Shown here: piece by piece, positions 56,816 to 64,000 of the stretch
Layout: each line of letters begins with the position of its first letter
How positions within the stretch are numbered: the stretch's first letter is position 1
Source: Bacillus sp. AFS088145
GTDB taxonomy: Bacteria; Bacillota; Bacilli; Bacillales; Bacillaceae_G
Direction of reading: 5' to 3'
Length of the DNA stretch: 64,000 bases
Assembly (NCBI RefSeq): GCF_002564465.1
Contig: NZ_NUUX01000025.1
Coordinates: 16,444 to 80,443 of the forward strand
The notes under the pieces: generated by a model
What the model was told of the DNA's origin: nothing
Databases searched by the model: none
The model's input: the letters and a program-made list of their open reading frames with translations, nothing else
Translations under genes and position numbers: made by a program

Positions 56816-58438
56816 ATGGCATTTGAAAAAATTTGGAAAGATAATCTTAAGCTTAATGAAACTGAAAAAAAGAAACTTGTTAAGGATGGACTTAAAATTT
56901 ATGATGACATCCCCTACTATGCTGAAAATGGGTTTGAATCAATTCCAAAAGATCAATGGGATTTATTCAAGTGGGCTGGATGCTATTTACAAAAACCAAA
57001 AGAAGCTGGATATTTTATGATGCGAGTTAATGTTCCGTCTGGCATATTAACACATGAACAGCTTATAACATTAGCAGAAATCGCTCGTGATTATGGCCGA
57101 GATGTATATGATATTACAACCCGTCAAGCGATCCAATTTCATTGGTTAACAATTGATCAAATACCAGATATTTTCACTCGTTTAGAAAAAGTTGGGCTAT
57201 CTAGTGCTGGTGCATGTGGTGATATTACACGTAATATCGTTGGAAATCCACTTGCAGGGATTGATCCAAATGAATTATTTGATACTACACCTATCGTAAA
57301 GGAAATTTATGAATTCTTTCAGTTTAATGAAGAGTTCTCTAATCTACCTAGAAAATATAAAATGTCGATCAGTACTAACAAAAATAATGCATCAAATGCA
57401 GAAATTAACTGTATTTCATTTATTCCGGCTATTAAAGAAATTGACGGCAAAGAAACTTCTGGTTTCCATTTAAAAGTTGGTGGTGGGCTTTCTTCCGCTC
57501 CACATTTAGCTCAAGAACTTGATGTATTCTTGTTACCTCACCAAGTGAAGGAAGTTGCAATCGCCGTTACAACAATCTTTAGAGATTTTGGCTACCGTGA
57601 GAAACGCCATCACTCTCGTTTAAAGTTTTTAGTTGCTGATTGGGGCGTTGAAAAGTTTAAAGAAGTTTTAGAAGGATATACAGGTAAGCTATTAACAAAA
57701 GGAACTGGCTTTGAAGAGTCATGGAATGCAGGATATTTTTATGGGGTTCAACCACAAAAGCAAGAAGGATTAAATTATGTTGGATTAAGTATACCTGTTG
57801 GAAGATTGCATTCTAAGGAAGTTTTTGAGTTAGCTAGAATTGTTAAAAAATACGGTAATGGTGAAATACGTAATTGTAATTCACAAAATTTAATTTTGCC
57901 AAATATTCCAACTGAAAATATTGATGAATTATTGAAAGAACCAATACTTGAAAAATTCACACCAATACCGCCAAAATTTATTGGTTACTCTGTTGCTTGT
58001 ACCGGAAATGAATACTGCAATTTAGCATTAGTCGAAACGAAGGCTCGTATGAAGGATACAGCTGCTTATTTAGATGAAAAAATTACTTTGGATGTACCTG
58101 TTAGAATTCATATGGTTGGTTGCCCTAACTCTTGTGGTCAAAGAGCAATCGCTGATATCGGACTTCAAGGAATAAAGGCTCGAAATGAGAAAAAAGAATT
58201 AGTAGAGGCTTTTGAAATCTATGTAGGTGGAACATTAGCCAACGGTGGGAAATTAAATGAAAAATTAAAAGGGAAGGTTGAATCCCCTGCCCTCCACCTA
58301 GTATTAGAAAAATTCTTGCAGCACTTTAACGAAAATAAACTACCTTCAGAAACCTTTTTAGATTATGTATCAAGAGTTGGAATTGAAGAATTACAAACCT
58401 ATTTAACTTCCATTCTTGAAACTGTCAATGCATCTTAA
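56816..58438 (+). CDS. Ferredoxin-type sulfite reductase (nitrite/sulfite reductase family)
   Basis: This reduces sulfite to sulfide using siroheme and a [4Fe-4S] cluster. The 540-residue protein has the duplicated nitrite/sulfite reductase ferredoxin-like domains and the four cluster cysteines: Cys395-X5-Cys401 (ACTGNEYCN) and CX3C (GCPNSCGQ) near residue 440. The domain structure differs from the two-subunit CysIJ enzyme. Context (cysH, sat, cysC, siroheme genes) favours sulfite over nitrite as substrate. A CysJ partner is absent; electrons probably come from ferredoxin. Confidence 0.92.
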   Translation: MAFEKIWKDNLKLNETEKKKLVKDGLKIYDDIPYYAENGFESIPKDQWDLFKWAGCYLQKPKEAGYFMMRVNVPSGILTHEQLITLAEIARDYGRDVYDITTRQAIQFHWLTIDQIPDIFTRLEKVGLSSAGACGDITRNIVGNPLAGIDPNELFDTTPIVKEIYEFFQFNEEFSNLPRKYKMSISTNKNNASNAEINCISFIPAIKEIDGKETSGFHLKVGGGLSSAPHLAQELDVFLLPHQVKEVAIAVTTIFRDFGYREKRHHSRLKFLVADWGVEKFKEVLEGYTGKLLTKGTGFEESWNAGYFYGVQPQKQEGLNYVGLSIPVGRLHSKEVFELARIVKKYGNGEIRNCNSQNLILPNIPTENIDELLKEPILEKFTPIPPKFIGYSVACTGNEYCNLALVETKARMKDTAAYLDEKITLDVPVRIHMVGCPNSCGQRAIADIGLQGIKARNEKKELVEAFEIYVGGTLANGGKLNEKLKGKVESPALHLVLEKFLQHFNENKLPSETFLDYVSRVGIEELQTYLTSILETVNAS

Positions 58439-58454
58439 AGAAAGTCGGTGACAT

Positions 58455-58673
58455 ATGTTTTTATATCGATTTGAAGCATCAATCGAAAGTCGTATCGTTC
58501 CAATTGTTATATTAGCAAGTGATGATGAAAAAGCATTTAAACTAGTTGATACAGAGCTTGAAAAGTTTTATGTTAAAAAACCGGACGTTAAAGAACTACT
58601 GATGTATGAAAAAAAGAAAGTTAGTCAAAGTGGTGGATTTGTTTTAGATTTAGAAGTTTTAAGTAAACGATAA
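58455..58673 (+). CDS. DUF3906 family small protein
   Basis: This is a 72-residue protein (MFLYRFEASIESRIVPIVIL...). It resembles DUF3906, a family I recall from Bacillus cereus group sulfur operons. It has an N-terminal beta strand, a helix and a C-terminal strand, without cysteines. It sits 16 bp after the sulfite reductase gene and 16 bp before sumT, so it probably belongs to siroheme or sulfite metabolism, but nothing more is known to me. Confidence 0.75.
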   Translation: MFLYRFEASIESRIVPIVILASDDEKAFKLVDTELEKFYVKKPDVKELLMYEKKKVSQSGGFVLDLEVLSKR

Positions 58674-58689
58674 TGATGAGGTGTGTGGA

Positions 58690-59475
58690 ATGATTGGAAA
58701 AGTTTATTTAGTTGGTGCTGGACCAGGGGATGTCGATCTAATTACAGTAAAAGGACTAAAGTGCATTCAAAATGCAGATGTCATTATATATGACCGACTA
58801 GTTAATAAAGAACTATTAGAGTATGCAAAAGAATCCGTCGAGTTAATATACGCTGGTAAACTCCCAAACTACCATGCATTAAAACAAGAAACAATAAATG
58901 CTTTCTTAGTAAAGTATGCAAAAAAAGGCAAAAACGTAGTTCGATTAAAAGGTGGAGATCCTTTCATTTTTGGTCGTGGTGGTGAAGAAGCAACTTATCT
59001 TGTGGAACGTGGTGTCTCTTTTGAAATCATTCCTGGCATTACATCAGGTATAGCAGCTCCAGCTTATGCTGGTATACCTGTCACCCATCGTGATTATAGT
59101 AGTTCCTTTGCTTTTGTAACAGGTCATTGCAAAGAAGAGGATACGGTTAAATGGGCCTCTTTAGCAAAAGGCATTGACACACTAGCAATTTATATGGGAG
59201 TTAATAACTTACCATATATTCGACATCAACTAATTTCAAATGGAAAACATCAAGACACACCCGTTGCCCTGATTCACTATGGTACTACTGAACAACAGCG
59301 TACTGTCATTAGTACATTAAAAAATGTCATATCAGACGTTGAAAAAGAAAAAATAACAAATCCTAGTATGATTATCGTAGGTGAAGTAGTTAAATTACAC
59401 CATCAATTACAATGGTTTGAGACTAACTATAACGAGATCACTGGACATAAAAACATTAATTATTCAAGTCTATAA
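58690..59475 (+). CDS. sumT: Uroporphyrinogen-III C-methyltransferase
   Basis: This SAM-dependent enzyme makes precorrin-2, the first committed step to siroheme. The 261-residue product shows VYLVGAGPGDVDLITVKG, VRLKGGDPFIFGRGGEE and PGITSGIAAPAYAGIPVTHRD. The ATG at 58690 follows GAGGTGTGTGGA; three residues of open frame lie upstream. Equivalent to ylnD in B. subtilis; also named cobA. Confidence 0.95.
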   Translation: MIGKVYLVGAGPGDVDLITVKGLKCIQNADVIIYDRLVNKELLEYAKESVELIYAGKLPNYHALKQETINAFLVKYAKKGKNVVRLKGGDPFIFGRGGEEATYLVERGVSFEIIPGITSGIAAPAYAGIPVTHRDYSSSFAFVTGHCKEEDTVKWASLAKGIDTLAIYMGVNNLPYIRHQLISNGKHQDTPVALIHYGTTEQQRTVISTLKNVISDVEKEKITNPSMIIVGEVVKLHHQLQWFETNYNEITGHKNINYSSL

Positions 59476-59508
59476 ATTCTCCCTTAAAATGGAATGAGGT
59501 GCTTTAGA

Positions 59509-60264
59509 ATGGATGCAATCTTATATGTATGTCATGGAAGCCGTGTAAAATCGGCTGTCCATTCAGCCATACAATTTGTTAAAAAAGTACAAAAACAAAT
59601 TGATTGCCCTGTTCAAGAAATTAGTTTTATTGAACTCGCTGAACCATCAATTTCAGTAGGATTAGAGAATTGTTTGCGTAAAGGAGCAAAATCGGTAACA
59701 GTATTGCCGGTTTTACTCCTTTCTGCAAATCATGCAAAGGTGGATATCCCTATTGAAATCGCGAAATTTCAAAAGGAATATCCACACATAAAAATAAAAA
59801 TTGCCACACCAATCGGAATACACAAAAATATGATTGAATTAATCCAAAAGCGAATTAATGAAAAGGTTAAGCATTTCATAAAGCCAACTAAAATACTGCT
59901 AGTTGGACGAGGTAGTAGTGATCCATTAACGATCGATGATTTCAATTCAATCGTTAAACTCCTTGAAGCAAATTTAAAGCATCCTGTTCTTCCCGCTTTT
60001 ATGTCCGTTTCAAAGCCTTCGATTCACGAAGTTTGGAATCAACTATTGATTGAAAAAAATCAACAGGTAATAATCGTTCCATATTTATTTTTTTCAGGAA
60101 CTCTTATGAATGAAATAAAAGATAAAATAAAAGCTCTACCTCTAGAAATGCAAAATAACTGGAAATTATGTGAAACCTTAGGGTACGATCACTTAATTAC
60201 ATCAATTTTTACTGAAAGAATACTTGAAGCTCAAAAAAAGGAATTATATATTGCAATAAAATAA
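59509..60264 (+). CDS. sirB: Sirohydrochlorin ferrochelatase (SirB/CbiX)
   Basis: This inserts iron into sirohydrochlorin to make siroheme. The 251-residue, two-half protein begins MDAILYVCHGSRVKSA, where the first half carries the metal-binding His region, and continues with VLPVLLLSANHAKVDIP. The second half has ILLVGRGSSDPLTIDDF. GAGGTGCTTTAGA precedes the ATG at 59509. In B. subtilis sirC follows sirB, but here a terminator follows. Confidence 0.93.
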   Translation: MDAILYVCHGSRVKSAVHSAIQFVKKVQKQIDCPVQEISFIELAEPSISVGLENCLRKGAKSVTVLPVLLLSANHAKVDIPIEIAKFQKEYPHIKIKIATPIGIHKNMIELIQKRINEKVKHFIKPTKILLVGRGSSDPLTIDDFNSIVKLLEANLKHPVLPAFMSVSKPSIHEVWNQLLIEKNQQVIIVPYLFFSGTLMNEIKDKIKALPLEMQNNWKLCETLGYDHLITSIFTERILEAQKKELYIAIK

Positions 60265-60302
60265 AAGCTCTTGTTTCCTCAAATAGAAAACAAGAGCTTT
60301 TA
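60263..60302. terminator. Bidirectional terminator between sirB and the aminotransferase gene
   Basis: AAAAGCTCTTGTTT and AAACAAGAGCTTTT pair around an 11-nt loop. It has T-runs both ways and lies between converging genes. Confidence 0.92.
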
Positions 60303-60310
60303 TTTTTCGT

Positions 60311-61513
60311 TTATTTACTTTCAACTTTAATAAAATTTGTTGGTTGGTAAGTTGGAAGAGTCTGTAAGAATCGATTAATCCTTTTTGTAGCTTCAATTAA
60401 TTGATTTAATGAAGTTGCATAAGAACATCGAATATACCCTTCTCCACAATCTCCAAAAACATTTCCCGGGACGACCGCTACTCTCTCTTTTAATAATAAT
60501 TGTTCAGCGAACTCCTCTGATGTTAAGCCAGTATTCTGTATTGATGGGAATACATAAAAAGCTCCACCTGGAAGATGACATGATAATCCAATTTCTTGAA
60601 GAGATTGCACAAGGAAGTTACGACGTTGCATATAACTGCGTCGCATTGCTTCTACATCATGATCGCCATTTCGAAGTGCTTCAACTGCAGCATGCTGTGA
60701 CATAGTTGGTGCACACATAATTGCATATTGATGAACTTTAAGCATATGGGAAATAATGTCCGAAGGTGCTGCAACAATTCCAAGTCGCCAGCCTGTCATT
60801 GCAAATGTTTTAGAAAATCCAGAAATTAAAATTGTATGGTCTCGCATTCCATCGATATTAGCAAAGCTTGTATATTCGCCATCATAAACAAGCTCAGCAT
60901 AAATTTCATCAGAAATAACAATTAAATTATGCTTTTTAACAAATACGGCTAAATCCTCTAATAATTCTTTTTCTAGTAAAGTACCAGTTGGATTATTAGG
61001 GTTACAAAGTAAGATTGCCTTTGTTTTCGGTGTAAGTTTCTTTTTCAACGCTTGAAGATTGATTTTAAACTCTTCTTCTCCTGTCGTTGATAAATGAACT
61101 GGAACACCGCCTGCTAGTGAAACTAAAGGAGCATATGAAACAAAGCATGGATCAATAACGATTACTTCGTCCCCTGGGTTTAAAATTGTTCTTAAAGCAA
61201 TATCAATCCCTTGACTTGCCCCAACAGTTATAATTAATTCATCTTCTGGACTATAATGCACATCAAATTTCTTAGCAAAATAACGACTTACTTCTTGACG
61301 TAATTCTAGCAGTCCAGCATTTGAAGTGTATGCCGTATGTCCTGTTTCTAACGAATAAATACTTGCTTCTCTCACGTTCCAAGGAGTGACAAAATCAGGT
61401 TCACCTACCCCAAGAGAAATGACATTATCCATACTAGCCGCTAAATCAAAAAACTTTCGAATTCCTGATGGTTGTAGTGTAGTTACTGTATTTGATAAAT
61501 TAAATTTACTCAT
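60311..61513 (-). CDS. alaT: Class I/II aminotransferase (AlaT/PatA-like)
   Basis: This PLP-dependent aminotransferase of 400 residues has NPNNPTGTLLEKELLEDLAVF, the PLP-lysine motif ISGFSKTFAMTGWRLG and the C-terminal RCSYATSLNQLIEA. It overlaps the Lrp-type regulator gene by 4 bp, so the two are co-translated. This pairing matches the alaR-alaT (yugG-yugH) pair of B. subtilis, where AlaT is the main alanine transaminase. PatA-like function is the alternative. Confidence 0.85.
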   Translation of the reverse strand: MSKFNLSNTVTTLQPSGIRKFFDLAASMDNVISLGVGEPDFVTPWNVREASIYSLETGHTAYTSNAGLLELRQEVSRYFAKKFDVHYSPEDELIITVGASQGIDIALRTILNPGDEVIVIDPCFVSYAPLVSLAGGVPVHLSTTGEEEFKINLQALKKKLTPKTKAILLCNPNNPTGTLLEKELLEDLAVFVKKHNLIVISDEIYAELVYDGEYTSFANIDGMRDHTILISGFSKTFAMTGWRLGIVAAPSDIISHMLKVHQYAIMCAPTMSQHAAVEALRNGDHDVEAMRRSYMQRRNFLVQSLQEIGLSCHLPGGAFYVFPSIQNTGLTSEEFAEQLLLKERVAVVPGNVFGDCGEGYIRCSYATSLNQLIEATKRINRFLQTLPTYQPTNFIKVESK

Positions 61514-62004
61514 AGCGTGATCACCATACGCTTATCACTTTGTTTTTGACCGTATACGATACTATCATGTTTGTAACGTTTTAAAATAAAATGGGTAGTC
61601 GTTGATAAAATAGATTCTAAAGTCGATAGTTTTTGGGATACAAATGAAGCAATTGATGTCATTGTTTTTCCTTCAACTACAACTGATAAGTCATATGTTC
61701 CTGACATTAAATAAACTGATTTTACTTCTGGGTATAAATAGATTTTTTCAGCAATCTCATCAAACCCTACGCCACGTTTTGGAGCTACTTTTACATCAAT
61801 CATAGCAGTTATACTTTCTTGAACTGGGACTTTCCCCCAATCAATAAGCGTAATGTATTGAAGAATAATACGATCGTTTTCAAATTTTGTTAATATATCA
61901 GCTACCTCTTCTTCAGTAGCTCCTATCATTTTTGCTATTACGTCATTACTTAAGCGTCCATTTTGTTCAATACACTGAAGTAATTGTATTTCTTTTTCTG
62001 TCAT
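61510..62004 (-). CDS. alaR: Lrp/AsnC family transcriptional regulator
   Basis: The 164-residue product has an N-terminal HTH (MTEKEIQLLQCIEQNGRLSN...IAKMIGATEEEVADILTKFE) and a C-terminal ligand-sensing RAM domain (YPEVKSVYLMSGTYDLSVVVEG). The second ATG (62004) is 9 nt from AAGGAG; the first (62010) is only 3 nt away. Overlap with the aminotransferase gene suggests it regulates that enzyme, as AlaR does for alaT. Confidence 0.87.
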   Translation of the reverse strand: MTEKEIQLLQCIEQNGRLSNDVIAKMIGATEEEVADILTKFENDRIILQYITLIDWGKVPVQESITAMIDVKVAPKRGVGFDEIAEKIYLYPEVKSVYLMSGTYDLSVVVEGKTMTSIASFVSQKLSTLESILSTTTHFILKRYKHDSIVYGQKQSDKRMVITL

Positions 62005-62084
62005 ATTCATATACTCCTTATGTATTCCATTTTCTGGAATTACGTTAGATGTTCATTCTATTCATCTTTATTTTAGTAATTTAG

Positions 62085-63446
62085 TTAGATGACACTTTTT
62101 GAGAAGAATTCTTCATAAATAACTTGTACTGCTTTTTTCTCATCACATGATTTTACTCCAAACATCATACTTACTTCTGAAGAACCTTGGTTTATCATTT
62201 CAATATTTATTCTCGCATTTGCTAACGCCTTACTCGCTCTTGCAGTAGTACCAACATTATGACGCATCCCTTCACCTACTAACATAATCAAGGCAAGGTC
62301 TCTTTCAACGACCACATGGTCTGCATCTAATTCATCTTGGATTCGATTAATAATTTGAAATTCTAGTTCAACTGGTAATTGATTTTGACGAATAATAATT
62401 GAAATATCGTCGATTCCACTTGGCTGATGCTCATATGAAATCTGATAATCCTCAAGTATTTGCAATAATTTACGCCCAAATCCTATTTCTCTGTTCATTA
62501 AATACTTGCTTATATAAATACTACAAAATCCATTATCACTCGCGATCCCAATTAAAGGACCGTTTGATAACGTACGTTCCTTAACAATTCGTGAACCAGG
62601 AGCAGTTGGATTATTCGTATTTTTAATGTTAACTGGAATTCCAGCTTGAAAGGCAGGTATCAATGCTTCGTCATGAAATACGTTAAAGCCTGCATAAGAT
62701 AACTCCCTCATTTCTCGATAAGTTAATTCTTTAATTTCCTTTGGATTATGAATAATCGCAGGATTTACAGAAAAAACTGCATCAACATCAGTAAAGTTTT
62801 CATATAAAGTAGCTTTTACTCCGTTGGCAACAACAGAACCAGTAATATCTGAACCACTGCGAGAAAATGTAACGATATGTCCATCTTCTGAATATCCAAA
62901 AAATCCTGGGAAAATAAGAATTCCAGATTTTTTTCTCAATTCAAATAAGTTCTCATAGCTTTTCGCTAAAACTTGGGCATGTCCTGGTTCATTTGTAACA
63001 AATAAACCTGCTTCTTTTGGATTAATATAACTTGCCTCAAGTTCTTTTAACTGAAAATATGACGCTACTAACCTAGCACAATTATCTTCCCCACATGCCA
63101 TAACAGCATCCATATATCTTGCAGGATGATCCTTTTTACTACTTAAAGAAAGTTCGATACCTAGTGAAATTTCATTCATAATATCCTCAGATAAACCTAA
63201 TCCATTTGCAATTTCAGAATACCTTTGAATAATTTGATTGAATTCTTTCGAATAATCCTTTCCCTGTAGAGCAATTTGTGCGCAACTAATTAGTAAATCG
63301 GTAACTTTGATATCATCTGGAAATCTCTTACCTGGTGCAGATACAACGATAATTTTACGTTCAACATCTGATGTAACAATCTGAAATACTTTTTCAATTT
63401 GTTCCGAAGTGGCTAATGAAGACCCACCAAATTTTACGATTTTCAT
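62085..63446 (-). CDS. Aspartate kinase (ThrD/YclM type)
   Basis: This phosphorylates aspartate, the first step to lysine, threonine, methionine and diaminopimelate. The 453-residue monomeric enzyme begins MKIVKFGGSSLATSEQIEKV and has FSRSGSDITGSVVANG. Two C-terminal ACT domains give allosteric control. The size and sequence fit the threonine-linked YclM isoenzyme (aspartokinase III) better than DapG or LysC. No lysine riboswitch or T-box was seen upstream. Confidence 0.92.
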   Translation of the reverse strand: MKIVKFGGSSLATSEQIEKVFQIVTSDVERKIIVVSAPGKRFPDDIKVTDLLISCAQIALQGKDYSKEFNQIIQRYSEIANGLGLSEDIMNEISLGIELSLSSKKDHPARYMDAVMACGEDNCARLVASYFQLKELEASYINPKEAGLFVTNEPGHAQVLAKSYENLFELRKKSGILIFPGFFGYSEDGHIVTFSRSGSDITGSVVANGVKATLYENFTDVDAVFSVNPAIIHNPKEIKELTYREMRELSYAGFNVFHDEALIPAFQAGIPVNIKNTNNPTAPGSRIVKERTLSNGPLIGIASDNGFCSIYISKYLMNREIGFGRKLLQILEDYQISYEHQPSGIDDISIIIRQNQLPVELEFQIINRIQDELDADHVVVERDLALIMLVGEGMRHNVGTTARASKALANARINIEMINQGSSEVSMMFGVKSCDEKKAVQVIYEEFFSKSVI

Positions 63447-64000
63447 TTTTATTACCCCTAATTTAGTTAATTTTCAGTTAAAAATAATGTTACAATTATC
63501 CTCCTTATGTGAGAAAAAATCAACACCATTTATTAAGTTTTTTTTGAAATTTTAGTATGTTACAAAAAGAATTTGATGTTATTGTGGGTATTTATTCAAT
63601 CCAGTGAAAAGAATGGCAATAAGAAATTGTTTTTAAAGACTCTATTACTCTTTAGTCCCTCCTCCCCCTGTACTTCTTATATGCCTTGTATTACTGTTGG
63701 TCCATTTTGTGTATTGTATAAAAATGCAATTAAAAATAATTTTAAAAATATTTAATAAATAACCTAAGAAAACAAACAAAAAATAGTAGTAGACAGACCT
63801 TTAACGGTTTTATATTTCTTAAATTTGCTTTTATTTTTTGCTAGCTATTGTCTATAGCTTGCTTTTAATACACTGCTCATTACTAGTAATTTTTCTTAGG
63901 AACGTATTAATAATCTGCTTTCAAATTTAACTGAAAATCCACACTATAGTAAAGAAGCTTTAACAATCCTTCCCTATGCTTAGGAAGTAACCTACTAGCA
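63447..64000. other. Intergenic DNA upstream of the aspartokinase gene
   Basis: About 550 bp, very AT-rich, with no credible gene and no riboswitch core recognised. It may contain the aspartokinase promoter. The 60-codon plus-strand frame at 63573 lacks a ribosome binding site and looks accidental. Confidence 0.6.

Noticed and set aside
63573-63755. Plus-strand frame of 60 codons near the right end
   Set aside because: No ribosome binding site, no recognisable domain and composition typical of AT-rich intergenic DNA.
62085-64000. Lysine riboswitch or T-box upstream of the aspartokinase gene
   Set aside because: No AGAGGNGC-type lysine core and no T-box sequence (AGGGTGGNACCGCG) was seen on the minus strand. 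Absence by eye is not proof.

Overview
The window is chromosomal DNA of a low-GC, endospore-forming Bacillaceae bacterium (Bacillus sensu lato). The evidence is the sporulation genes spo0A, spoIVB, spoIIIAA-AH and splB, AT-rich intergenic DNA, strong GGAGG-type ribosome binding sites, and gene order that closely follows the B. subtilis yqiW-to-yqhL region. Genus and species cannot be fixed from sequence reading alone. No tRNA, rRNA, CRISPR array, prophage or intact insertion sequence was recognised.

Layout. 0-3.3 kb: bacilliredoxin brxB, two small unknown genes, an MFS transporter and a GNAT acetyltransferase. 3.8-14.2 kb: a complete branched-chain 2-oxo acid degradation operon (ptb-bcd-buk-lpdV-bkdAA-bkdAB-bkdB) behind a textbook sigma-54 promoter and a palindromic upstream site, with its enhancer-binding activator bkdR just upstream. 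14.3-16.8 kb: a DUF2627 gene, a glycerophosphodiester phosphodiesterase, yycC and uppP. 17.7-30.3 kb: spo0A, spoIVB, recN, argR, the TlyA-type rRNA methyltransferase, dxs, ispA, xseB, xseA, folD and nusB. 30.7-39.7 kb: a GNAT gene, an Asp23 protein, accC, accB and the whole spoIIIA operon with yqhV. 40.2-49.9 kb: a DUF456 gene, efp, pepQ, aroQ, yqhR/Q/P, mntR, splB, a decayed interval, lipM and a rhodanese-like gene. 50-64 kb: a lipoprotein cyclophilin, an MMPL exporter, a PAP2-like gene, an assimilatory sulfate reduction operon (DUF2292-cysH-sat-cysC-sulfite reductase-DUF3906-sumT-sirB), an Lrp/aminotransferase pair and an aspartokinase.

How genes work together. The bkd operon turns leucine, isoleucine and valine into branched acyl-CoAs, which feed branched fatty acid synthesis or yield ATP through ptb/buk. 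accB/accC supply malonyl-CoA for the same lipids. dxs, ispA and uppP serve isoprenoid and cell-wall carrier lipid metabolism. lipM supplies the lipoyl cofactor that bkdB needs. spo0A, spoIIIA, spoIVB and splB span sporulation entry, engulfment signalling and spore DNA repair. The sulfate operon makes sulfide and also the siroheme its reductase needs, but it lacks the precorrin-2 dehydrogenase gene and a sulfate permease.

Most interesting signals. (1) A roughly 500-nt, highly structured, promoter- and terminator-bounded RNA candidate lies between ispA and dxs, in the type of neighbourhood where the large OLE RNA is found in other Firmicutes, but with no oapA-like gene beside it. (2) A second promoter/terminator-bounded RNA candidate of about 285 nt lies between uppP and spo0A. 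(3) Two arrays of a degenerate pyrimidine-rich repeat of about 21 bp lie 44 kb apart. (4) A three-copy, 51-bp hairpin repeat and three copies of a longer Bacillaceae-type intergenic repeat are present. (5) A decayed stretch between splB and lipM holds two broken genes.
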